Shown here: positions 1 through 7,201 of the stretch, piece by piece | How positions within the stretch are numbered: the first letter of the stretch is position 1 | How the letters are laid out: every line of letters begins with the position of its first letter | DNA from: Hymenobacter metallilatus | GTDB taxonomy: Bacteria > Bacteroidota > Bacteroidia > Cytophagales > Hymenobacteraceae | Direction of reading: 5' to 3' | Assembly: GCF_003944705.1 (NCBI RefSeq) | Contig: NZ_RWIS01000015.1 | Location: 1-64,000 of the forward strand | Length of the DNA: 64,000 bases | Program-made: the position numbers and the translations under genes | The notes under the pieces: generated by a model | Databases searched by the model: none | Told to the model about the DNA's origin: nothing | What the model saw: only the letters and a program-made list of their open reading frames with translations

Positions 1-8
1 TGCCACTG

Positions 9-98
9 CGAGTCAGTAAGGGGTTGGTAGCCATCAACCATAATGCCCGTGGAAGCCTAGGAACTCCCCGCGCAACTTACTGACTCGTTTCTTTTTAG
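9..98. other. Structured inverted repeat, possible terminator or end of an RNA
   Basis: Twelve-base arms at 9-20 and 76-87 are perfect reverse complements. Smaller complementary segments lie inside (GGTTG and CAACC near 23-41, GGGG and CCCC near 20-69), and a T-rich run follows at 88-98. This could be a terminator for a gene beyond the left edge or the end of a small structured RNA. I do not recognise an RNA family. The remainder up to 202 is A+T-rich with nothing identifiable. Confidence 0.35.
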
Positions 99-202
99 CC
101 CCTACCTAATTCCCAAACACGCTCTTAGAATACTACGCAATGTAATTTATACGTGTAGAAAACTACTGATTTACCTATAGCTAAGAGCACCATACGGATA
201 CC

Positions 203-937
203 TTATTTAACTAGCAAGTGTTTCTTTTTCAGCCTTCGGTATCTATTTCGTTCTTGCTTCATTCTCATTGCCTCCCCATGGGTCACTACTCTCGAAGCAA
301 TAGTTGCACCACCATTCATCCATGAATGAAACGGAATACTTGCATAAAAATATTTACTCCTTTCTTTTTCGTTTACAACAATCATTAGTTCCTTTATGAA
401 CTTCTCTAAAATATCAGCCTCAGGGACATTGACTTGCACTGAGGGAGTCCAGTAATTTTTGAACTTGTAGTTATTCTTTATTTTATCTTCAATAATATAC
501 TCGATACCATCAAAGCCATTTTCCCAACCATTGATATACTGACTGCTAGGCATTTTTCTAATTCTGAATTTATCTATAACATGAAGTATTTTGACACAGG
601 TCAGAGAATCTAAATCATCTTTGACAACAAAATATCTATCTGTGGCCTCTTCTCCATCAGGAATATATTCTTCTACCCAATGAATGAGACTACCACCTAA
701 TTTGCTTTCGTTGCGCCAAACTTCTAATACTACTTCATTCAACCACGCCCTAAAAAATTCACTTTTCACACTTTTCTCAATATCTTCTGCGCCGACTCTT
801 TTTCTTAGTTCACTATAATACTTATACCAAAAATCATCTATACCAATACTGTCCTTCTGAGCAAATGACTGACCTGCTGCACTTGTTGATAAAATCACAA
901 GAATTGCAATTATAAGAATAGCAATAACCGACTTCAT
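203..937 (-). CDS. Secreted protein of unknown function
   Basis: The 244-residue product starts with a hydrophobic signal peptide (about residues 1-22, ending near SAAGQS), so it is probably periplasmic or surface-exposed. No domain is recognised. The rest is rich in charged and aromatic residues, with a very basic C-terminus (about 220-244). The start ATG overlaps the stop of the upstream Lgt-family gene as ATGA, so the two are translationally coupled. The DNA is clearly richer in A+T than its neighbour, which suggests recent acquisition. Function unknown. Confidence 0.75.
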   Translation of the reverse strand: MKSVIAILIIAILVILSTSAAGQSFAQKDSIGIDDFWYKYYSELRKRVGAEDIEKSVKSEFFRAWLNEVVLEVWRNESKLGGSLIHWVEEYIPDGEEATDRYFVVKDDLDSLTCVKILHVIDKFRIRKMPSSQYINGWENGFDGIEYIIEDKIKNNYKFKNYWTPSVQVNVPEADILEKFIKELMIVVNEKERSKYFYASIPFHSWMNGGATIASRVVTHGEAMRMKQERNRYRRLKKKHLLVK

Positions 938-1731
938 ATAACCTTAAATTTATTTCTATTCCTTTTCTTAAAATATTGTCCCTCCCGTCCAAACAACCAC
1001 CCGTAATACCCCAGTCCAGCCACGCAGGCCCACTGGATGGCGGTGAGGCCCCAGCCAGCCGGGGCGGGCGTGGGTTTGAGGAACTCCACCAGCAGACGGA
1101 ACAGCAAGTAACCTACCATAAAAAACCGGAACCGCCAGCCATTGGGCAGCGGCCCGCGCCGCTCCCGCAGCCAGAGCAACACGCCCAGCAGCAGTAGCCA
1201 CAGGATTTCGTAGAGGTTGGTGGGGTGGCGCAGCACCCCGTCGCCGAAGTTGATGGCCCAGGGCAGCGTGGTAGCCGTGCCGAAGGTGCCGTCTTCGAGG
1301 CCGGAGAGGTGGCAGCCCAGCCGCCCGATGGCCATACCCAGCAGCACCGGAAACATCATCAAATCACCGCTGGACGTGGTGACGCCGAGGCGTTTCTTGG
1401 TGAGCTCCACTCCTATCAAACCGCCCAGCAGGCCGCCCACGATGGTTTTGTTGGTGAAGTAGTACAGCCAGCCGCCGGGCGGGTGCAGCAGCAGTTCCGG
1501 GTGCAGCAGCAGTTCCGGGTGCTCCAGCAGCCCCAGCACCCTGGAGCCCAGCAATGCCCCGGCCGCGCAGCCCACGAATATCCAGAGGCGGTGTTCCTCC
1601 GAAATAGGGTCGTGGGTGCGGCGGCGCAGGTGTTGATACACCCGAAAGCCCACCGAATACGCCAGCACCTCCAGCAGCAAATGCACCGGCAGCGTGACTG
1701 GGCCCAGGGAAAGATGGACGGGGTAAGTCAA
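934..1731 (-). CDS. Prolipoprotein diacylglyceryl transferase family protein
   Basis: This is a 265-residue multi-pass membrane protein of the Lgt family, which transfers diacylglycerol from phosphatidylglycerol to the lipobox cysteine of prolipoproteins. Family features are the NKTIVGG segment (94-100), GRLGC (136-140) where classical Lgt has the GR-N signature, RHPTNLYE (168-175) matching RHPSQLYE, and a late Arg/Glu pair (R212, E216) in the last helices. The signature is divergent, so it may be a paralogue rather than the housekeeping enzyme. A six-residue unit HPELLL is duplicated in tandem at 71-82. It is the first gene of a two-gene unit; the downstream secreted protein overlaps it by 4 bp. 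Confidence 0.85.
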   Translation of the reverse strand: MTYPVHLSLGPVTLPVHLLLEVLAYSVGFRVYQHLRRRTHDPISEEHRLWIFVGCAAGALLGSRVLGLLEHPELLLHPELLLHPPGGWLYYFTNKTIVGGLLGGLIGVELTKKRLGVTTSSGDLMMFPVLLGMAIGRLGCHLSGLEDGTFGTATTLPWAINFGDGVLRHPTNLYEILWLLLLGVLLWLRERRGPLPNGWRFRFFMVGYLLFRLLVEFLKPTPAPAGWGLTAIQWACVAGLGYYGWLFGREGQYFKKRNRNKFKVI

Positions 1732-1810
1732 ATGGGCTGGCCGTTTGTTGTCCGTTGCTGGTTATCTGTTGTCGGTGGCAATGATACGAAGAACGTCATT
1801 CCCTAAAGCA

Positions 1811-1907
1811 CGTCATTCCGAGCGGAGCCGAGGAATCTCGCGTGCTGATGCCTGCATACAATTGCAACATCAGCAGGCGAGATTCCTCGGCTCCGCTCGG
1901 AATGACG
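1811..1907. repeat. Inverted repeat, CGTCATTCCGAGC family
   Basis: Near-perfect arms of about 40 bases at 1811-1850 and 1868-1907 are separated by a short loop. The same terminal sequence recurs at 5691-5735 and 41733-42025. It lies between the Lgt-family gene and the SDR gene and has no coding potential. Confidence 0.85.
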
Positions 1908-1972
1908 AGTTATGGTAAAGCTAATTCAGCTGCGAGCAACCTATAACCGACAACTGACAACCAGCAACTCAA

Positions 1973-3001
1973 TTACCGCTCGTTGTTTTCGGCTTCGGCT
2001 TCGCGGGTGAGGGTAGTAAGGGGTGAGCGAGTCAGGGCGGATTCTGACTCCCGGCCAAAGCGCCGCTCGTTGCCCAGGTGCCGCTCGGCGGGTCCGGGCA
2101 GGACGCGGTTAGCCCAGCTGAGCAGGTCGGCGGTGGTGCCGGGCAGTAACCCGTGGAAGGCAGCCAGCAGTTTGGCCGGTAGCCCCAGTATCACTTCGGC
2201 GTCGCCGCGGCGGCAGGCGTTCCAGATTTCGCGCCCGGCCCGGTCGGCATCCATTGAAATGGCGGGCAAGGAATCAGCAATGCTGAACCAGGCATATTCC
2301 TTCTCGTGCTGGCCCTTTACTATTGCATTGCGGGGGCTGCCGGTACGCATCAGGCCGGGGCATACGGTGGTAACCTGTACCCCGTATTGCAGCAGCTCGG
2401 CCCGGTAGCTTTCCGACAGACCCACCAGGGCAAATTTGCTGGCGCAGTACGGGGCCAGATGGGGAACGGCCACCTTACCGCCCACGGAGGCAATATTAAC
2501 GATGCGTCCCTCGCCCCGGCGGCGCATGGCAGGCAGTACGGCCTGCATGGCGTGCAGAGGGGCCCAGAAGTGCGTATCCATTGAATCCTGATAGTCACGC
2601 AGCTCGATATTATCCAAAGGGCCCGCCGTGATGATGCCGGCATTGTTTATCAGCACATCGATAAAGCCCAGCTGCTGCTGTACCTGCTCCACCAGCGCCT
2701 TCACATCGGCGGCGGCGGTCAGGTCGCAGGGCAGGGCCAGGACCTGGGCTCCGTCCTGGGCCAGTTCCTGGCGGGCCCGCTCCAGCTCCTCGGCGTCGCG
2801 GGCACAAATGGCCACTTTGGCCCCATCGGCCACCGCCTGCCGGGCCAGAATCAGGCCCAGGCCGCGGGAGCCGCCCGTAATCAGTACCACCCGGCCGGCC
2901 AGGCTATAGGAGCCCCGGCGGTTGGCGTAGAGTGTGGCAGCCAGCAAGCCAACGGCACTGGCCGCAGCCACCAGCAGGGAGTTACGGGTATCGGGTTTCA
3001 T
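1973..3001 (-). CDS. SDR family oxidoreductase with N-terminal membrane anchor
   Basis: This 342-residue classical short-chain dehydrogenase/reductase uses NAD(P)H to reduce a carbonyl or oxidise an alcohol; the substrate cannot be read from sequence. The cofactor motif TGGSRGLG is at 42-49, NNAG at 119-122, catalytic Ser at about 172 and YCASK with Tyr185 and Lys189. A hydrophobic segment (9-25) precedes the Rossmann fold and probably anchors it in the membrane; the C-terminal 70 residues extend beyond the usual 250-residue fold. I chose the ATG at 3001 over an in-frame TTG at 3013. The gene is bounded by a palindromic repeat downstream and appears monocistronic. Confidence 0.9.
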   Translation of the reverse strand: MKPDTRNSLLVAAASAVGLLAATLYANRRGSYSLAGRVVLITGGSRGLGLILARQAVADGAKVAICARDAEELERARQELAQDGAQVLALPCDLTAAADVKALVEQVQQQLGFIDVLINNAGIITAGPLDNIELRDYQDSMDTHFWAPLHAMQAVLPAMRRRGEGRIVNIASVGGKVAVPHLAPYCASKFALVGLSESYRAELLQYGVQVTTVCPGLMRTGSPRNAIVKGQHEKEYAWFSIADSLPAISMDADRAGREIWNACRRGDAEVILGLPAKLLAAFHGLLPGTTADLLSWANRVLPGPAERHLGNERRFGRESESALTRSPLTTLTREAEAENNER

Positions 3002-3220
3002 ACGCAGAAACAAATGGAATGGGAGAACAGGGGGTTGTAAGCAGATTGGGGCGGAAAGGTTGCGGCGTTTATACCGGGTACCGTATATTTTTTATCTTCT
3101 GGTGGAATACAACCGGCAGCGGCGGCGTTCTGGCAGTCAGTTCGCAAAACTGGCATCATCTTTACTGCTGCAAACCCGAACCGGCACTGCCTGCTGGCTT
3201 CGTCTCTTTAGCTTGTACCC

Positions 3221-3682
3221 ATGAAAATTACTTCGGTAGCCGCCGTGCTTTTTCTGGCGGCAATGCCGGCCGCGCTGGCCCAAACTGCTCCAGCGCGGCC
3301 AAAAGCGCCCGCCAAACCTGCTGCCCCCACTCCGGCCCGCCCGCCCGTTAACGAGCAGCAGGTTACGGCCCGGGCCACGGCCCTCACGGATAATATGCAG
3401 AAGGCCCTAGCCCTGAATCCGCAGCAACTTGAAAAAGTGCGCCAAATCAACCTCATCAGCGTGCGGGGAGTGGAAACTGCCCGCCAGACCTACCGCCAGG
3501 ACATGCGCAAAATGGCCGGCGTGGTCGACGATATTGGCCAGTCGAGGCTGGAAATGCTCAAGGAGGTGCTAACACCTGCTCAGTTTGATAAATATCAGCG
3601 CAAGCGGGAGGAAAAGATGGGAATCCCTAGCTCGCAAGGAGCCCAGGGCAATCCGGCTCCCGGCCTGCCGGGGGGGGAATAA
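3221..3682 (+). CDS. Small periplasmic Spy/LTXXQ-like protein
   Basis: The product is 153 residues with a signal peptide (about 1-20, cleavage near ALAQ) and a Pro/Ala-rich linker (22-46). A helical region follows whose pattern (ALNPQQLEKVRQI at 65-77, then LTPAQFDKYQRKREE near 118-132) matches the LTxxQ-type repeats of Spy/CpxP-like periplasmic proteins. Such proteins act as chaperones or envelope-stress or metal sensors; which applies here is unknown. It is monocistronic, and a hairpin terminator at 3751-3786 is shared with the convergent permease gene. Confidence 0.75.
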   Translation: MKITSVAAVLFLAAMPAALAQTAPARPKAPAKPAAPTPARPPVNEQQVTARATALTDNMQKALALNPQQLEKVRQINLISVRGVETARQTYRQDMRKMAGVVDDIGQSRLEMLKEVLTPAQFDKYQRKREEKMGIPSSQGAQGNPAPGLPGGE

Positions 3683-3750
3683 GGCAGCAGCATTCTGACC
3701 AAGCCCGACGACTCATTCCTTTTTTTCGGGGCGCGGCTTTTGGGAAACAG

Positions 3751-3786
3751 AAAGCCCCTGACGGCCATGCGGGCCTCAGGGGCTTT
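3751..3786. terminator. Bidirectional hairpin terminator
   Basis: AAAGCCCCTGA and TCAGGGGCTTTT are complementary around a short GC-rich loop, giving A- and T-tracts on both sides. It lies between convergent genes ending at 3682 (+) and 3872 (-), so it can serve both. Confidence 0.85.
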
Positions 3787-3871
3787 TGCGCGCGTTGGTG
3801 CCGGGAGCTTCCTTCGTAAGGGAAGGCCTGCATCGTCGGGCCTCCTCCCCAGCACAGGCTCACCACTTCGC

Positions 3872-4642
3872 TCACTTACTCACTATCTGCCAGCCCAGCT
3901 TCAGAATAAATACGCTGACTACCACCAGAAACAGCCCGCGCACAAAGCCGGTGCCGTGGCGCAGGGCCAAGTGCGCCCCCAGTGTGGAGCCTACCACATT
4001 ACTCAGGGCCATTGGCAGGGCTACGGCCCACAGAATCTGGCCGGTATAGGCGAAATAGGCCAGGGCGGCCAGGTTGGTAGCCACGTTTACCAGCTTGGCC
4101 GAGGCTGAGGCAGTAATGAAGTCGTAGCCAAACAGGCCCACAAAGGCAAAGAGCAGAAAGGAGCCGGTGCCCGGACCAAAAAAACCATCGTAGAACCCAA
4201 TGCCCATCCCTACCAGCGCCCCGTACAGCGGCTCCAGTTGTGGGGGCAGTTTGGGGGCGTGCAGAGAGCCAAAATCTTTGCGCCAGAAGGTGTACATGGC
4301 AATCAGCACGAGCAGGCCCAGCACTAGTGCCGGCAACAGCTCCTGGGGTAGCAGGCTAACCACCCGCGCGCCCAGAAACGAAAATACCCCCGCCACTGCC
4401 GCTGCCGTTCCCACGGCTCGCCACCGTAGCGGCACCTGCCCGGCATAGCGCCGCAGGGCCGCCGCCGTGCCCAGCAGCGAGGATACTTTGCCTGTTCCTA
4501 AAATGGTAGGAACCGGGGTGCCTTGTAGCAGCAACAGCATGGCGGGCAGTTGAATGAGGCCGCCGCCACCCACAATGGCATCAACCAGGCCTGCCAGAAA
4601 AGCGGCCCCGCACAGCAGTGCCAGCGTAAAAAATGAAATCAT
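3872..4642 (-). CDS. TSUP/TauE-SafE family membrane permease
   Basis: The product is 256 residues with about eight hydrophobic helices. The N-terminal pattern (GLVDAIVGGGGLIQLPAML at about 16-34, then GTGKVSSLLGT) and its echo in the second half (GFYDGFFGPGTGSFLLFAF, then SASAKLVNVATNLAAL) are the internal repeat of the TauE/SafE family. Members export sulfite, sulfoacetate or other organosulfur anions; the substrate here is unknown. I placed the start at 4642 because the protein then begins directly with the first helix and the longer frame adds a non-conserved Arg/Pro-rich stretch. A TACCTTCG element, one base off the -7 consensus, lies 6 bases before this ATG. Confidence 0.9.
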   Translation of the reverse strand: MISFFTLALLCGAAFLAGLVDAIVGGGGLIQLPAMLLLLQGTPVPTILGTGKVSSLLGTAAALRRYAGQVPLRWRAVGTAAAVAGVFSFLGARVVSLLPQELLPALVLGLLVLIAMYTFWRKDFGSLHAPKLPPQLEPLYGALVGMGIGFYDGFFGPGTGSFLLFAFVGLFGYDFITASASAKLVNVATNLAALAYFAYTGQILWAVALPMALSNVVGSTLGAHLALRHGTGFVRGLFLVVVSVFILKLGWQIVSK

Positions 4643-4906
4643 AGGCGGCGAAGGTACAGCGCCGGACAGCTTCATTTGCCTGCTCCCGGTATATACTCTC
4701 CGCGGCCCGGCCATTGGCATACGCTCACGGCCCAACAGCCAGCGGCCCTCCCCCGGCACCCGGTTCCACCCGGCCAGCTACGCAGGAACTGGCGCCGCAC
4801 TGCCTGAGCTGCCCCACTCAGGCTTCTACTTTTCAAGAAAGTACGCTCCGTTTCAGCCTTTCCTCTGCAACTTGCCCACCTTACTTTCTGCTTTCCTATA
4901 CGCTCC

Positions 4907-5548
4907 ATGCACGGTCCTGATCCTGCCACCCTCCACCCGCTGCCCCACCACCGCAAGCTGGTGTTTCTGAAAAACCTGGTTACCCGCCCCACCATTCTGG
5001 TAGGCGACTATACCTACTATGATGACCTGGAAGACCCGGCCAACTTCGAGCGGAACGTCCTCTATCATTTTGACTTCCTGGGGGACCGGTTGATAATCGG
5101 CAATTTCTGTGCGCTGGCATCCGGGGTAAAGTTCATTATGAACGGCGGCAACCACGAAACTGCGCCGGTTACCACCTATCCGTTTGCCATTTTCGGGGGT
5201 GGTTGGGAAGCGGCCATGCAGGGGCAGACGGTGGCAGAAAAATATCCCTCGAAAGGCGACACCGTGGTGGGCCACGACGTCTGGATCGGGCATGAGGCCA
5301 CCATTATGCCGGGCGTTCATATTGGCAATGGGGCCATTGTGGCTACCAAGGCCGTCGTAACGCGCAACGTGCCGGCTTACGCTGTAGTGGCTGGCAACCC
5401 TGCCCAGGTAGTACGCTCCCGGTTTGATGCGGATACCATTGTCCGTCTGCAGCAGCTGGCCTGGTGGTTCTGGCCAGCCGAAAAAATTACGCGCCATCTG
5501 ACCTTACTTCTGGCGGCTGATGTGGACGCCCTGGAACAGGCCGAGTAG
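4907..5548 (+). CDS. CatB/Vat-like hexapeptide-repeat acetyltransferase
   Basis: This 213-residue acetyl-CoA-dependent O-acetyltransferase has a left-handed beta-helix fold. It resembles the xenobiotic acetyltransferases (type B chloramphenicol and streptogramin A acetyltransferases): VGDYTYYDD near 32-40, the catalytic-loop motif NGGNHETAPVTTYPF with presumptive catalytic His83, then hexapeptide repeats (VVGHDVWIGHEATIMPGVHIGNGAIV) and the YAVVAGNPAQVVRSRF ending. Family membership is clear. An actual role in drug inactivation cannot be inferred, because many chromosomal homologues act on unknown acceptors. It stands alone on its strand. Confidence 0.9.
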   Translation: MHGPDPATLHPLPHHRKLVFLKNLVTRPTILVGDYTYYDDLEDPANFERNVLYHFDFLGDRLIIGNFCALASGVKFIMNGGNHETAPVTTYPFAIFGGGWEAAMQGQTVAEKYPSKGDTVVGHDVWIGHEATIMPGVHIGNGAIVATKAVVTRNVPAYAVVAGNPAQVVRSRFDADTIVRLQQLAWWFWPAEKITRHLTLLLAADVDALEQAE

Positions 5549-5815
5549 AACGTGTACCCCGGAGCCGTACTGCGGCCTGCCAGAACGTGCACCCTGGAGC
5601 TGTGCTCGGCTCACGCGAGGAAATCAGGAGCCCAGGTTGCGGACAAGTGCTACCTGCCCTGCCTGGGACATGGCAGTGAATACCAAAGCCCGTCATTCCG
5701 AAGCCCGTCATTCTTCGGCTCCGCTCGGAATGACGGTTCTTTTGTGTAACTGTCTATTCAGCCTGGTGCGGGTTGGAGTAATCTGCAACTTAAACTAAGC
5801 AGCCTCTCCCACAGA
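5549..5815. other. Intergenic stretch with degenerate repeats
   Basis: No gene is seen. Bases 5549-5640 hold degenerate copies of the CCCCGGAGCTG-type repeat that is better preserved at 44191-44278. A truncated CGTCATTCCGA-type palindrome follows at 5691-5735, and then the promoter of the LLM gene. Confidence 0.6.
5691..5735. repeat. Truncated inverted repeat, CGTCATTCCGAGC family
   Basis: This short copy keeps the CGTCATTCCG and CGGAATGACG ends but has lost most of the arm interior; an internal second CGTCATTC suggests a deletion or rearrangement. Confidence 0.7.
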
Positions 5816-5844
5816 TTGAAGCCGGGCTCCGGGGCTTAGCTTTG
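5816..5844 (+). promoter_or_regulatory. Bacteroidota-type promoter of the LLM oxidoreductase gene
   Basis: A TTG at 5816-5818 and TAGCTTTG at 5837-5844 are separated by 18 bases, matching the -33/-7 pattern. The predicted transcript starts near 5850, which rules out the upstream in-frame ATG at 5842 and supports translation from 5887. Confidence 0.65.
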
Positions 5845-5886
5845 GACGGCGCAAACTTCCTGGCCCGGCCGGGTGTTGTAGCTGCT

Positions 5887-6945
5887 ATGAAATCTGAAAT
5901 AACTCCTTCTCCTATACAGCTCAGCGTACTCGACCAGTCGCCGGTACCGCTGGGCCGCACCCCGCACGAGGCCTTGCAGCACACCGTGGAGCTGGCGCGC
6001 CTTGCCGACCGCCTGGGCTTTACCCGCTTCTGGGTGTCGGAGCATCATAACACCCGCACACTGGCCGGCTCGGCCCCGGAGGTGCTGCTGGCCCGCCTCG
6101 GAGCCGAAACCTCGCGCATTCGACTGGGCTCAGGTGGGGTGATGCTGCCCCATTACGCAGCCCTGAAAGTGGCCGAGAACTTCCGCCTGCTCGAGGCACT
6201 CTACCCGGGGCGCATCGACCTGGGCATTGGCCGGGCCCCCGGCACCGACCGGATAACGGCCCACGCCCTCAACCCCCACAATGCCTTCCGCGACGAGGAT
6301 TTTGCCGAGCAGTTGATGGATCTGCGCGCCTTCCTGCGCGACGAGGTGGTGGAAGACACCATCCATGCCAGGGTGAAGGCTGCCCCGTTTGTTGATACCG
6401 TACCGGAAATGTGGCTGTTAAGTTCCAGTGGCCAGAGTGGGCTGTTTGCCGCCCACGTTGGAGCCGCCTTCAGCTTTGCCCATTTCATCAATCCCAACGG
6501 TGGCCCCCGCATGGTGCAGACGTACCGGGAACGGTTCCGGCCCTCACCCGAGTTGCTGGCTCCCCAGGCCAACGTGGCCACCTTTGTGGTGTGCGCCGAT
6601 ACGGCCGGCCACGCCCAGGCCCTGGCTGATAACCTGGCCCTGCAGATGCTGAAGCTGGAAACCGGTCAGTTTACTCCCATCGAAGCCGTGGAAACGGTGA
6701 ACGTACGCACCCTGTCGGCTGATTTGCAGGCGCGCTTGGCCTACCATCATACGCGCATAGTGAGCGGCACCCCTGATAAGGTAAAGGCTGAGTTGGAGCA
6801 GCTAGCCGCCGCATACGGCGTGGACGAAGTAGTGGCCGTTACCATTACCCACGACTACAACGACCGGCTTCGCTCCTACGAGCTACTGGCCGATGCTTTT
6901 GCCTTACACGTTCCTGCCCCTCGGCCCCTTGCCAGCGCAGAATAG
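5887..6945 (+). CDS. LLM class flavin-dependent oxidoreductase
   Basis: This 352-residue bacterial-luciferase-like monooxygenase uses FMNH2 supplied by a reductase; the substrate is unknown. It has the N-terminal SVLDQSPVPLG strand, the RFWVSEHHNT motif near 45-54, SGGVMLPHYAALKVAEN near 85-101 and LGIGRAPGTD near 113-122. These match the alkanal-monooxygenase-like subfamily found widely in Bacteroidota and Proteobacteria. The start at 5887 follows from the promoter position. The gene is monocistronic, with its own promoter and a strong terminator at 6973-6998. Confidence 0.92.
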   Translation: MKSEITPSPIQLSVLDQSPVPLGRTPHEALQHTVELARLADRLGFTRFWVSEHHNTRTLAGSAPEVLLARLGAETSRIRLGSGGVMLPHYAALKVAENFRLLEALYPGRIDLGIGRAPGTDRITAHALNPHNAFRDEDFAEQLMDLRAFLRDEVVEDTIHARVKAAPFVDTVPEMWLLSSSGQSGLFAAHVGAAFSFAHFINPNGGPRMVQTYRERFRPSPELLAPQANVATFVVCADTAGHAQALADNLALQMLKLETGQFTPIEAVETVNVRTLSADLQARLAYHHTRIVSGTPDKVKAELEQLAAAYGVDEVVAVTITHDYNDRLRSYELLADAFALHVPAPRPLASAE

Positions 6946-6972
6946 AAAAAGAGTTATCATACCGTATTACGC

Positions 6973-6998
6973 AAGGCCTGGCTGCTAGCCAGGCCTTT
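6973..6998 (+). terminator. Intrinsic terminator of the LLM gene
   Basis: AAGGCCTGGCT and AGCCAGGCCTT form a hairpin with a 3-4 base loop followed by TTTTGCTTTT, 27 bases after the stop codon. Confidence 0.9.
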
Positions 6999-7131
6999 TG
7001 CTTTTGCTAAAAAGTAAGTCAGGCTGGCATAAATACGTGGGATGCTGTCCTGTACAATTTGGAACCACTTTATATTATACCACTGCTTATCAACGCATTA
7101 AATATGAATATGGAATTTTTCTAAAGAACTA

Positions 7132-7186
7132 TTTTGAATCTATCTAAATAGAGCTGAGTTTTGCATTGTTTTAAATCAGTCTAAAC
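7132..7186 (+). promoter_or_regulatory. Candidate iron-responsive operators upstream of the siderophore receptor
   Basis: Two imperfect dyads lie in the A+T-rich region before the receptor: TTTTGAATCTATCTAAA (7132-7148) and GTTTTAAATCAGTCTAAAC (7168-7186). Both end in TCTAAA and start with a TTTnnA-like half. A Fur- or DtxR-like repressor site would fit the gene. The call rests on position and partial symmetry only. Confidence 0.4.
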
Positions 7187-7201
7187 AAGCAACCAGCTTA
7201 G

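Noticed and set aside
1225..1806. 193-residue plus-strand frame over the Lgt-family gene
   Set aside because: Gln/His-rich shadow; membrane-helix periodicity and family motifs are on the minus strand.
4907..5548. Calling the acetyltransferase a chloramphenicol resistance gene
   Set aside because: Only the family fold and catalytic His can be seen; substrate specificity is not supported by sequence or context.
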